From a virus: a DNA stretch of 50,426 nucleotides. A program made the translations under genes and the position numbers. This document shows positions 21,097 through 29,289 of the stretch, piece by piece. Location of the stretch: the IMG/VR virus record IMGVR_UViG_3300030101_004733, positions 1 through 50,426 of that record; one strand, given 5' to 3'. Below the pieces are notes generated by a model. The model was not told the DNA's origin and searched no databases. It was given only the letters and a program-made list of their open reading frames with translations. Within the stretch, counting starts at the first letter, position 1. Every line of letters begins with the position of its first letter.

Positions 21097-21591
21097 ATGA
21101 ACGATAAAAACGATAAAATAAATGGCGTAGTAACATACCATAAAAAGACGAGAGGCGGCATGGCAGTTTTTTATCCTAAGCATGATATCACAATCAAAAA
21201 GGATGAAAAAATTATTTTACATACTGTACCTAGCAGACAAGACATCACAAAAAATTATGAAAAGTGTCCTATAACAAGTTACACTATTTGTGATGCTACA
21301 GTAAGAACTGAAGATGCTGTAGCTGATGCATTGACTGCAAGAGTCTCTGATCAAGAATTTTCTAGATCTGATAAAAATATTATTAAATTAACTGTGGACG
21401 CTTTACAAAAGATTGACCGCATGAAATTTGATAAAGGCGTAGACACTGTTAAGCTTAAAGAAAAAGTTTTGAATGACTTTACAAAACTTATGGCTATAGG
21501 CATTGCTCAAAAAGTCTTCGACAAACAATTAGCAGATATTGAAAAGAAAAAAGAAAGAGATATGAGGCAACAGTATGACCCTAGATCTTAG
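21097..21591 (+). CDS. Hypothetical protein of the replication module (164 aa)
   Basis: It starts with a charged segment, then a beta-rich half (HDITIKKDEKIILHTVPSRQ), and ends as a long charged helix (QKVFDKQLADIEKKKERDMR). No catalytic motif is visible. It overlaps the next gene by 17 bases, showing co-translation with the 180-aa gene before SSB. Confidence 0.6.
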   Translation: MNDKNDKINGVVTYHKKTRGGMAVFYPKHDITIKKDEKIILHTVPSRQDITKNYEKCPITSYTICDATVRTEDAVADALTARVSDQEFSRSDKNIIKLTVDALQKIDRMKFDKGVDTVKLKEKVLNDFTKLMAIGIAQKVFDKQLADIEKKKERDMRQQYDPRS

Positions 21592-22117
21592 AAGAAGTAA
21601 AAAAGATTTTGAGGTCAATGAAGTCGATCCCATATCTAAAGCATGTCAAGATTACTTAAAATCAGAAGACGAGATTAATAATCTTGAATTAATGTTAAAG
21701 TCAAAAAAAGAAAACTTACGTCAACAAAATGAATTGATTGTTCAATTAATGGAAGAGCGTGGTGTTCGTTCTATTAAAATGAAAGACGGACAATCTGTTG
21801 ACATCAAACCATTTTATACTGGAAGCATAACTAAAGAGAAGCAAGAAGAAGCATTTAACTGGCTTCGTGATAATGGTTATGATGACATTATAAAAAATCA
21901 AGTCGTGGTAAAATTTGGAAGAGCTGAAGATGAAAAAGCAAATCAAATTTTTAGTGACTTGGCTAATCAAGGCTTAGACACAGACAGAAATGTTAAGGTT
22001 GAGCCCATGACTCTTAAAGGTTTCATTCGTGAAATGATTGAGAGTGGTAAAGAACTTCCTATGGAAACATTTGGTGTTTTTGTAGGACACAAAATAAATA
22101 TAAAGAAAGGTAAATAA
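21575..22117 (+). CDS. Coiled-coil-containing hypothetical protein (180 aa)
   Basis: The N-terminal half is a coiled coil (EDEINNLELMLKSKKENLRQ), followed by VRSIKMKDGQSVDIKPFYTG and a small alpha/beta part ending PMETFGVFVGHKINIKKGK. Placement one base before the SSB-like gene points to DNA replication or recombination. The helical-pair pattern is loosely like Gam-type host-nuclease inhibitors, but I cannot support that assignment. Confidence 0.55.
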   Translation: MTLDLRRSKKDFEVNEVDPISKACQDYLKSEDEINNLELMLKSKKENLRQQNELIVQLMEERGVRSIKMKDGQSVDIKPFYTGSITKEKQEEAFNWLRDNGYDDIIKNQVVVKFGRAEDEKANQIFSDLANQGLDTDRNVKVEPMTLKGFIREMIESGKELPMETFGVFVGHKINIKKGK

Positions 22118-22118
22118 A

Positions 22119-22958
22119 ATGGCAGAAGCTAAAAAAGCAGAAGTAGCGAAAAAAGAAACAGGAAACGCGATAGCAATGACTGATCTGTTAAAGAAAACAG
22201 GTCCATCACTTTCAGAGAGAACGACTGAAGACTTTGCAATTCCTTATTTAAACATCATAGGAGACACGTCTCCACAGATCGATAAAGAAGACTCAGAACA
22301 CATTCCAGGAGCAGAAGCTGGAATGATTTTTAATAATGTAACCGATAAAGCTTACAAAGAAATAACAGTTCTTCCTGTTTATTATAGAAGAAGATATGTT
22401 GAGTGGGCTGAAAGAGGTGAAGGTCCGGGTGCACCAGTAAATATTTACACACCCTTACAATTTGAACAAATGAAAAGAGAGGGTAAAGTTGTGAGAGGTG
22501 AAGACAACAAAGAAAGAATTGTTGGTGGAGATACTTACATAGAAAACACCGCGGAACATTATGTAATTGTAATGGAGCCCGATGGTATGTGGTCCAAAGC
22601 AATTATAAAAATGAAATCTACTCAATTAAAAAAATCTAGAACTTGGAACTCAATCATGTCAAACCAAAGAAGAGTTGATGGTAACGAGGTTTATCAACCA
22701 AAAGATTTTGCTAGATCATATATTCTCAAAACTATAAGAGAAAAAAATGATAAAGGTAAATGGTTTGGTTGGGTAATTTCAGAGGGTGTTTGGATTGATG
22801 AATTGAATAATCCTAATATTCAAAAAGTTTACGAAGACGCAATGATGTTTGAAAAACAAATTCATAGTGGCGAAGTAGACTCAGCTCCACAAAGAGAAGA
22901 TGAAAAAGTAGCACCGCAAGGTGCAAGTGCTGAAACATCTACTGATTTACCATTTTAA
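22119..22958 (+). CDS. Probable single-stranded DNA-binding protein
   Basis: A 279-residue protein with an Ala/Lys-rich N-terminus, a beta-rich centre (KEITVLPVYYRRRYVEWAER, EHYVIVMEPDG, AIIKMKSTQLKKSR), and an acidic, flexible tail ending in DLPF. An acidic C-terminal tail ending in an aromatic residue is the hallmark of SSB proteins, which recruit partner enzymes with it. Position directly before the primase supports the role. The core fold itself is not recognised, so this is a functional-analogue call. Confidence 0.65.
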   Translation: MAEAKKAEVAKKETGNAIAMTDLLKKTGPSLSERTTEDFAIPYLNIIGDTSPQIDKEDSEHIPGAEAGMIFNNVTDKAYKEITVLPVYYRRRYVEWAERGEGPGAPVNIYTPLQFEQMKREGKVVRGEDNKERIVGGDTYIENTAEHYVIVMEPDGMWSKAIIKMKSTQLKKSRTWNSIMSNQRRVDGNEVYQPKDFARSYILKTIREKNDKGKWFGWVISEGVWIDELNNPNIQKVYEDAMMFEKQIHSGEVDSAPQREDEKVAPQGASAETSTDLPF

Positions 22959-22968
22959 ATTAAATGGG

Positions 22969-22993
22969 GACTAGCCGATAATCTCGGCTAGTC
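22969..22993 (+). promoter_or_regulatory. 10-bp stem-loop between SSB-like and primase genes
   Basis: GACTAGCCGA/TCGGCTAGTC with loop TAATC is perfect over ten pairs and followed by TTT, then CGGAGGCTGAATG. It may be a partial terminator or an mRNA processing/stability signal that sets the high SSB to low primase ratio. The target word AGTGTC is not present, so it is not an array element. Confidence 0.5.
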
Positions 22994-23011
22994 TTTAAAT
23001 TCGGAGGCTGA

Positions 23012-24571
23012 ATGAATTTAGAATTAGTACAAAAATTTAAAAATATTTTTACCGGTTTAGAGAGGGCTCATGGTGTATTTGAGAAATCAAATGAACCACA
23101 AAACGGTAAAAAAGTAGAGGCTAGGATGAAGACTGTCCACGAGCCGCCAACCATTGAAAAATTTGAATTACATCTTAAAGGCGAGTATCCGGGTATGGGT
23201 ATTGTTCCTATTAACGATGACAATGAGTGTTTGTTTGGTGCTATTGATATTGATGTCTATCCATTAGACCACAAAGCACTACAGAAAAAAATAAAAGATA
23301 AAAAATTTCCATTAGTAATGTGTTTATCAAAAAGTGGTGGAGCGCATTTATACATGTTTATGGAAAAAAAATTTACTGCAAAAGAAGTACAGTTAAAATT
23401 AAGTGAGATATCTACGGCTCTAGGTTATCCTAGTGCTGAAGTTTTTCCAAAACAAATAGAACTTTTCGTAAAAGAAGGTGAAGAAAAAAGAGATACGGGT
23501 AGTTGGATTAACTTACCTTATCATGGACGTAATAGATACGCGTTGAATGATGATGGTTCTGCGGCCTCTCTCGAAGAGTTTTTTAAACTACATGAAAAAT
23601 ATTTAGTTTCAGATTTAAAAAAAATTAAGACTAATTTTAAAAACGAAGTTATTAAAGATGGTCCACCATGTCTTCAAATTTTAACAGAAGACGGTATTAA
23701 TGAAGGTGGAAGAAACAATGCGCTATTTAATGTTGGGGTTTACTATCGTAAGTTTGATCCCGATAATTATAAAAATCTTATTGAGGACTATAATCGTCAG
23801 TATATTCAGCCTCCTTTAAAATCTGACGAGGTTTTAGTTGTCATTAAGCAGGTGTCTCAGTGCGATAGCAATGGGGCACCTAGGTACTCTTACAGATGTA
23901 CTCAGCCTCCTATTGAATCCCTCTGTAATAAGAGGCTCTGTAAGAAGAGAAAGTACGGGGTAGGTGGGGAAAACGACCGCGAACATCCTGTATACTCAGA
24001 TCTCAAAGTATACAAGTCCGATCCTCCTCGTTACTTTCTCAATGTTGATGATAGAAGAATAGAGTTACCCTCAACCGAAGATCTAATGACTCATAAAAAA
24101 GTTATTCAAGCTTGCATTGAACAATTAAACAAAGGCATACCAAACATGGCTCTTAATGATTGGAATCAATCATATACAGAGTTATTAGAAAATATTTCAA
24201 TTGATTATCCACCGGAGGAAGTAACAAAAAAAGGTGAGTTTAGAGAACTATTGGAAGAATTTATTTTACATCAAGGTGAAGCAGTTAGTATAGAAGATAT
24301 TTTTTTAGGAAAATCTTTTACTGAGGATGGTTTTACCTATTTTGCATTAAAAGATTTAATGGATCATTTGAAAAGAAATGATTTTAAAGAATCAAGATCA
24401 TGGGTAACAGTTAGGCTAAGAGAAGAATATGATGCGGAAGATTTAACTAGAAGAGTTAAGAAAGTAAAAGTTAGACTTTGGAAAATAAAAGAAATTTTAT
24501 CTGATGATGTAGAACTAGATGTTCCGGATATGAAAAGACCAGACGTTAATGAAGAGGACATACCGTTTTGA
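23012..24571 (+). CDS. AEP-superfamily primase (TOTE-type)
   Basis: The 519-residue product shows LFGAIDIDVYPL (catalytic Asp79 and Asp81) and CLSKSGGAHLYMFM (the SGGxH motif, His112), the two main active-site motifs of archaeo-eukaryotic primases in the TOTE-like branch. GSWINLPYHGRNRYAL follows. A Cys-containing segment (SYRCTQPPIESLCNKRLCKK, about residues 290-310) may bind zinc. The protein ends EEDIPF, an SSB-like C-terminal tail. It would prime replication for the phage polymerase. The stop overlaps the helicase start (TTGA). Confidence 0.8.
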   Translation: MNLELVQKFKNIFTGLERAHGVFEKSNEPQNGKKVEARMKTVHEPPTIEKFELHLKGEYPGMGIVPINDDNECLFGAIDIDVYPLDHKALQKKIKDKKFPLVMCLSKSGGAHLYMFMEKKFTAKEVQLKLSEISTALGYPSAEVFPKQIELFVKEGEEKRDTGSWINLPYHGRNRYALNDDGSAASLEEFFKLHEKYLVSDLKKIKTNFKNEVIKDGPPCLQILTEDGINEGGRNNALFNVGVYYRKFDPDNYKNLIEDYNRQYIQPPLKSDEVLVVIKQVSQCDSNGAPRYSYRCTQPPIESLCNKRLCKKRKYGVGGENDREHPVYSDLKVYKSDPPRYFLNVDDRRIELPSTEDLMTHKKVIQACIEQLNKGIPNMALNDWNQSYTELLENISIDYPPEEVTKKGEFRELLEEFILHQGEAVSIEDIFLGKSFTEDGFTYFALKDLMDHLKRNDFKESRSWVTVRLREEYDAEDLTRRVKKVKVRLWKIKEILSDDVELDVPDMKRPDVNEEDIPF

Positions 24572-26154
24572 GTAAACCTATAGTTGTAATTGGTCCTCCA
24601 GGGACGGGTAAAACCACTTTTATTTTAAATAAAATTGAGGAATATATTCAACAAGAAATAAAAATAGATGAGATTGCCTTTTTTTCTTTTTCAAACAAAG
24701 CAGTGGACGAGGCAAAACAACGGGCCGCGGACCGATTTAAAATACCAATGAATCAACTAGAAAATTTTTCTACGCTACACTCGTTTGCACTTCGTCAAAT
24801 GAGTTTGTCTAGAGAATATATAATGAGCAAAAACGATTGGAGAAACATATCAAATGTACTTAGGATTAATATTAATGTCAGTAATGACGATGACAGTTTT
24901 TTTAACTCATATGATGAAAAATATATACATCTTATAGAAAAAGCTAAAAGAAGAGACATTTCTTTAGATGATGCATGGGCCATGTTTGCTCAAAATATAG
25001 TGAAACATAAATTAGATTACATAGCCAAGGGCCTACAAGAATATAAAGATTATGGTTATGAAAATTTTACTGATGGAATAAAAGGTTACTTAGTAAAAGA
25101 TGTTGGACCAAAAAAAGACTTTACCGATTTAATTACTGATTATGTAAAAAGTGATAGAGTAAAAAATTTTAAAGTAGTTTTCTTTGATGAAGCTCAAGAC
25201 ATGTCTACTATTCAATGGAAGATGGCTGAAAAAATTTGGAAAGCATCTGAGGTTTCATACATAGCTATGGACCCTAATCAAGCTATTTATACTTGGGCCG
25301 ATGCTGATGTGTCTAGATCATTAGAAGTCAAGCAAGAAGCAGATGAATTAATTGTTTTAGATGAATCAAAAAGAGTCCCTAGAAAAGTTTGGGAAATTGT
25401 TAATCGCGTTGAAGAACAAATAAGTGATTCAAAAGATATTGAGTGGAGACCGGCTGAAAGAGACGGCAGTGTAGAGTTTATCAGAAATTTTTATCATTTA
25501 AATATGTCTGACAGTTCTTGGTTGATTATGGGGCGTACTAGAACCATAAGAGAAGACTTAGAAGAAATGCTAGTTAAGAAAAATGTATTTTTTCGCGTTA
25601 AAATGAGGGATAATAAATATAGATATTCGATTAAATCACAAGAGAGAAATGCGATATTGTCTTGGAAGGATCTGACTATTTATAAAAATTCTATCTCATT
25701 AAAAATGGTTGAAAATATGTACAAAGTTTTAGGTAAAGATTTTGTCACAAGAGGTTTTAAAAAAATTGTATCAGAGCAAAGAAAAGCTTTGCCTGATAAA
25801 AAAGTTTCCTTTGATGAACTAAAAAAAGACTATGGATTAGTGGCAGAAATAACTCAATCTTGGGTGGATGTGATGACAACATTGAACACAGAGACAAGAG
25901 CTTATTTAGAAAACTTAGAATCAAGGGGAGAAGACATAGGTAGAGAACCAAGAATTACTTTATCTACAATACATCAGCAAAAAGGCGGGGAAGCTGATAA
26001 TGTTATTGTTTCTTTGGACATAGGTAAAATGGCCTATGATGATTATAAGAAAAATCCAATAAGTGAACATCGACTTTTTTATGTCGCCTTTTCAAGAGCA
26101 AAAGAAAATCTTTACATAATTACACCAACCAGTAGGGAGGCATATAGAGTATGA
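24568..26154 (+). CDS. UvrD/Rep-type superfamily 1 helicase
   Basis: The 528-residue product starts at TTG overlapping the primase stop. Motifs: GPPGTGKTT (I, residues 9-17), FFSFSNKAVDEAKQRA (Ia), VFFDEAQDMSTIQW (II), MDPNQAIYTWADAD (III), TLSTIHQQKGGEADNVIV (V) and FYVAFSRAKENLYI (VI). The order is complete for a 3'-5' SF1A helicase. It is probably the replicative or repair helicase, since no DnaB-type gene is present in the window. Its stop overlaps the polymerase ATG (ATGA). Confidence 0.9.
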   Translation: MSKPIVVIGPPGTGKTTFILNKIEEYIQQEIKIDEIAFFSFSNKAVDEAKQRAADRFKIPMNQLENFSTLHSFALRQMSLSREYIMSKNDWRNISNVLRININVSNDDDSFFNSYDEKYIHLIEKAKRRDISLDDAWAMFAQNIVKHKLDYIAKGLQEYKDYGYENFTDGIKGYLVKDVGPKKDFTDLITDYVKSDRVKNFKVVFFDEAQDMSTIQWKMAEKIWKASEVSYIAMDPNQAIYTWADADVSRSLEVKQEADELIVLDESKRVPRKVWEIVNRVEEQISDSKDIEWRPAERDGSVEFIRNFYHLNMSDSSWLIMGRTRTIREDLEEMLVKKNVFFRVKMRDNKYRYSIKSQERNAILSWKDLTIYKNSISLKMVENMYKVLGKDFVTRGFKKIVSEQRKALPDKKVSFDELKKDYGLVAEITQSWVDVMTTLNTETRAYLENLESRGEDIGREPRITLSTIHQQKGGEADNVIVSLDIGKMAYDDYKKNPISEHRLFYVAFSRAKENLYIITPTSREAYRV

Positions 26155-28031
26155 GTAAACAAATAGGAATGTTCAAACCTAAATCCGAGTGGTTACCGCC
26201 GCAAGAATTTAAAGATATTAAAGATGCAAAAAGAATTGCAGTTGACTTAGAGACAAAAGATCCAGGTATAACTGAAAAGGGCCCGGGTTGGGCAACTAAT
26301 GATGGAAATATTATTGGAATAGCTGTAGCTGTTGATGGTTGGGAGGGCTACTATCCTATTCGTCATGAAAATAGTTTTAACTTTGATCCTAAAGTAACGC
26401 TTGAATGGCTGAAAGAAATGCTCTCTACCGATTGTGATAAAATAGCTCACAACGCAACTTATGATTTTGGATGGCTACAAGCTGAGGGCGTTAGTTGGAA
26501 CGGTAGAATTATTGATACAATGATTGCCGCTCCTCTGGTAGACGAAAATAGATTTAGTTATTCTCTCAATGCATTATGTAAAGAATATTTAGCTGATTCT
26601 AAATCAGAATGGGGTTTATATGAAGCTGCTGCTCAGTTTGGTGTAGATGCTAAGTCTGAAATGTATAAAATGCCTGCGACTTTTGTTGGTGAGTATGCAG
26701 AACAAGACGCCGCTCTTTGTTTACGTTTATGGGATCGTTTACAAGAAGAAATAACCAAAAATGATTTACAGACAGTTTTAGATTTAGAATTAGATTTATT
26801 ACCTATTTTAATAGAAATGAGAATGAAAGGGGTGAGAGTTGACCTTGAAGCTGTAGAAAAAGCTGAGAAAGATTTAATTAAAAGAGAAAATAAACTCTTA
26901 AAATATGTAAAAGAAGAAACAGGAATGAAATGTGATATTTGGGCCGCTAGATCTATAGAGGAAATTTTCAAAGGATGTAAGATAGAGTATCCTAAAACTG
27001 ATAAAGGCAATCCTAGTTTTACTAAAAGTTTTTTGGAAAATCATCCACATAAAATTCCAAAAGCAATTGTTGAAGCTAGGAGTTACAATAAGGCTAGAGG
27101 GACTTTTACCAATATGATTAATAAGTTTCATCATAATGGCAGAATACATGCCAACATAAATCAATTACGTAGTGATTCGGGAGGAACAGTTACAGGAAGG
27201 TTTAGTTATAATAATCCAAATTTACAACAAATTCCTGCTAGAGATTCAGCAGACGCTGAGTTAAAGATAGGAACTTTAATAAGAAGTTTATTTTTACCAG
27301 AGGAGGGAGAAAAATGGGGATCATTTGATTATTCTCAGCAAGAGCCACGTTTAGTGGTTCACTACGCAAATAAAGTAGGACTTGAAGGTTCAAAAAAGCT
27401 TTTAGAAGCTTATAGAGATGATAAAAACACTGACTTTCATACAATCATGGCCGAGATTGCAAATATCCCACGTAAGAGCGCTAAAACCATAAATTTGGGA
27501 CTTTTTTATGGAATGGGAGTTGGAAAACTGTCAGATCAGCTAGGAATTGCTCCCGATGAAGCAAAGTCTTTAATTAATCAATATAATGAAAGAGTACCCT
27601 TTGTTAGACAATTAGCAGATAAAGTTTCAGATCATGCTCAACGAAAAGGAAGAGTAAGAACTATTTTAGGTAGACAATGTCGTTTTGATTTGTGGGAGCC
27701 AAAAAGTTTTGGAGCACATAAAGCTTATCCGTATGAGAAAGCTGTAGAAGAATACGGTAGTAACATAGGTTTGAAAAGAGCTGGAACATATAAATCTTTA
27801 AATAGATTAATTCAAGGGTCAGCAGCGGATCAAATTAAAAAAGCAATGGTTGAATTGTACAAGGAAGGAGTAATACCGATGATACAAATTCACGATGAAC
27901 TAGCCATAAGTATTGATGGTTCAAAACAACAAAAAGAAAAAATAATAAATATTATGGAAAACTGTTTAGAAATGGAGATACCTTCAAAAGTTGATTTAGC
28001 AGTAGCCAGTAGTTGGGGAGAAGCACAATGA
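26151..28031 (+). CDS. polA: DNA polymerase family A with 3'-5' exonuclease
   Basis: The 626-residue product has an exonuclease domain with VDLET (Asp32, Glu34), HNATYDFGWL and YAEQDAALCLRLW. The polymerase domain has VTGRFSYNNPNLQQIP, motif A FDYSQQEPRL (Asp393), O-helix SAKTINLGLFYG (Lys445, Leu449, Tyr453) and motif C QIHDELA (His581, Asp582). There is no 5'-3' exonuclease domain. Leu449 aligns with E. coli Phe762, a position discussed as an indicator of phage replication style. It is the replicative polymerase of the module. Confidence 0.95.
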   Translation: MSKQIGMFKPKSEWLPPQEFKDIKDAKRIAVDLETKDPGITEKGPGWATNDGNIIGIAVAVDGWEGYYPIRHENSFNFDPKVTLEWLKEMLSTDCDKIAHNATYDFGWLQAEGVSWNGRIIDTMIAAPLVDENRFSYSLNALCKEYLADSKSEWGLYEAAAQFGVDAKSEMYKMPATFVGEYAEQDAALCLRLWDRLQEEITKNDLQTVLDLELDLLPILIEMRMKGVRVDLEAVEKAEKDLIKRENKLLKYVKEETGMKCDIWAARSIEEIFKGCKIEYPKTDKGNPSFTKSFLENHPHKIPKAIVEARSYNKARGTFTNMINKFHHNGRIHANINQLRSDSGGTVTGRFSYNNPNLQQIPARDSADAELKIGTLIRSLFLPEEGEKWGSFDYSQQEPRLVVHYANKVGLEGSKKLLEAYRDDKNTDFHTIMAEIANIPRKSAKTINLGLFYGMGVGKLSDQLGIAPDEAKSLINQYNERVPFVRQLADKVSDHAQRKGRVRTILGRQCRFDLWEPKSFGAHKAYPYEKAVEEYGSNIGLKRAGTYKSLNRLIQGSAADQIKKAMVELYKEGVIPMIQIHDELAISIDGSKQQKEKIINIMENCLEMEIPSKVDLAVASSWGEAQ

Positions 28032-28243
28032 ACTGTTGGCATTGTAATACAGAACTAATATGGGGTGGAGATCATGATATGGAAGACAATGATGATTATA
28101 CGATAGTTACTAATCTATCATGCCCTAAATGCCATAGTGTCGTAGATGTATATTATCCAAGTTTAAAATTAGTAAAGGAGTATGAAGAACATGAGAATAA
28201 TGTATCAGAACGGAAAATTGTACCTCTCTTTGACAAAAAGTGA
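28028..28243 (+). CDS. Zinc-ribbon protein (71 aa)
   Basis: The ATG at 28028 overlaps the polymerase stop (ATGA) and gives MNCWHCNTELIWGGDHDMED. CWHC and CPKC (spaced by about 33 residues) form a four-Cys zinc ribbon, followed by a charged helix. Such small zinc ribbons in phages bind nucleic acid or RNA polymerase; the target here is unknown. Confidence 0.65.
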   Translation: MNCWHCNTELIWGGDHDMEDNDDYTIVTNLSCPKCHSVVDVYYPSLKLVKEYEEHENNVSERKIVPLFDKK

Positions 28244-28403
28244 AGTAAAAGATGTTCAAGATAATTTAGGAAAACCTTGTGAAATAGATATTGGTAATAT
28301 TAAAGTAATTCATGAGGATATAAGTCAGATTGTAAAGGAAAGACTAGAAGAAAAAGAGCCTTGGTGGGATAAAATTCCGCATGGTCCTAGCATGGGGGAC
28401 TAA
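28191..28403 (+). CDS. Small hypothetical protein (70 aa)
   Basis: I choose ATG 28191 (MRIMYQNGKLYLSLTKSEVK) because AAGGAG sits 10 bases before it, too close to the in-frame ATG at 28182. The product has a short beta hairpin then a charged helix and ends WWDKIPHGPSMGD. It overlaps the zinc-ribbon gene. No family is recognised. Confidence 0.55.
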   Translation: MRIMYQNGKLYLSLTKSEVKDVQDNLGKPCEIDIGNIKVIHEDISQIVKERLEEKEPWWDKIPHGPSMGD

Positions 28404-28465
28404 AATCATATCTGATTTGCAATAAAAACAAAACCAAAATTCATTTTGTTGTGTATAACAACAGC

Positions 28466-28633
28466 ATGAAAAATCTTTTCAAACTTATTTCAACCTACTG
28501 GCACATGGAACCTGACGCAGATGGTGCGTTAAAACAATTTTTACAAGCCGAGTATAAGAAAGATTGGAAAGCTGCATACTACCAATACAAAGAAGAAGGA
28601 TCTCTTCCTAATTACGTAAGACGAACTCTATAA
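28466..28633 (+). CDS. Small hypothetical protein (55 aa)
   Basis: ATG 28466 (MKNLFKLISTYWHMEPDADG) is chosen; an in-frame GTG at 28451 is possible. There is no clear Shine-Dalgarno sequence, but TGTTG-TGTATA-ACAACA (about 28447-28464) is an inverted repeat around a TATA-like core. Its stop overlaps the convergent minus gene by 6 bases. Confidence 0.45.
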   Translation: MKNLFKLISTYWHMEPDADGALKQFLQAEYKKDWKAAYYQYKEEGSLPNYVRRTL

Positions 28634-28837
28634 TAAATCTTCCAAAAGACCTGCAGACACACAAGTAAAGTTCATAGTTACAGTTTCATCACGTGAGTTA
28701 AGTTCCTTTTGAATTACGTCAAAATATTGTGCACACTCTTCATAGGTAGTGAAATTCACCTCTGAACCTAGTCTTACACACTTTTGATCTATACCTATTC
28801 CTACACAGGCCCAGCCTAATAGGAAAAATTTTAGCAT
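28628..28837 (-). CDS. Secreted or membrane-tethered small protein (69 aa)
   Basis: An N-terminal hydrophobic segment (MLKFFLLGWACVGIGID) looks like a signal peptide or lipoprotein-like leader, with Cys in a possible lipobox position. Three further Cys and a soluble remainder follow. It begins at the stop of the endolysin gene (1-base overlap), so it may be an envelope-acting lysis partner; this is inference. Confidence 0.5.
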   Translation of the reverse strand: MLKFFLLGWACVGIGIDQKCVRLGSEVNFTTYEECAQYFDVIQKELNSRDETVTMNFTCVSAGLLEDLL

Positions 28838-29232
28838 TAATAGCTATAAATGATTTGAGGAAGATCCGTGTACTTTTCTCTTTTATCCAAGTGTACAAAA
28901 GTTTTCGCTAAACCAACAGTCCAACCGAGTTCTAAAGCTACGTTAAAAAGTTTAACTAGTAGGACTCCATCAGGCCTTGCCATATCAATAGCACAAGTAT
29001 CAGTACCATACTTGTCGTTGTCAATTAAATGTAATGAATTACTAGAAGCAGGATATCCTCGTGACTGTAGCCATTCATTATGTTGTTCTGTTCTGCAACC
29101 CGAAGTGACCACGATCGGATGACCGAAAGCCTCTCTTAATTCATCAAGATCGTCTCCAAAACCATCTTGTATTTGAACTATTCCTGTTGTTGGGCAAGCT
29201 AGTTCAGATTCCTGGAAATATTTCATGTTCAT
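28837..29232 (-). CDS. M15-type endolysin (zinc peptidase)
   Basis: A 131-residue protein with VVTSGCRTEQHNEW (Arg47), SLHLI (His68), CAIDMA (Asp83) and TFVHLD (His114, Asp116). This is the SxH...D...HxD pattern of Peptidase_M15_3/D,D-carboxypeptidase-like endolysins. It would cut the peptide bridges of peptidoglycan. No signal peptide is present, so export depends on the holin, whose candidate is at 3093-3506. Confidence 0.82.
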   Translation of the reverse strand: MNMKYFQESELACPTTGIVQIQDGFGDDLDELREAFGHPIVVTSGCRTEQHNEWLQSRGYPASSNSLHLIDNDKYGTDTCAIDMARPDGVLLVKLFNVALELGWTVGLAKTFVHLDKREKYTDLPQIIYSY

Positions 29233-29261
29233 CCCTTTCGTCTTGTTTTTTAAATAACCTT

Positions 29262-29289
29262 ATTATAAATGACTTAATTTTACTAATCA
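29262..29289 (-). promoter_or_regulatory. Candidate promoter for the endolysin gene
   Basis: On the minus strand a perfect TATAAT (29262-29267) lies 30 bases upstream of the endolysin ATG, in a 57-base gap after the 422-aa gene. The -35 region (about 29285-29290) is poor. GAAAGG serves as the ribosome site. Confidence 0.35.
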
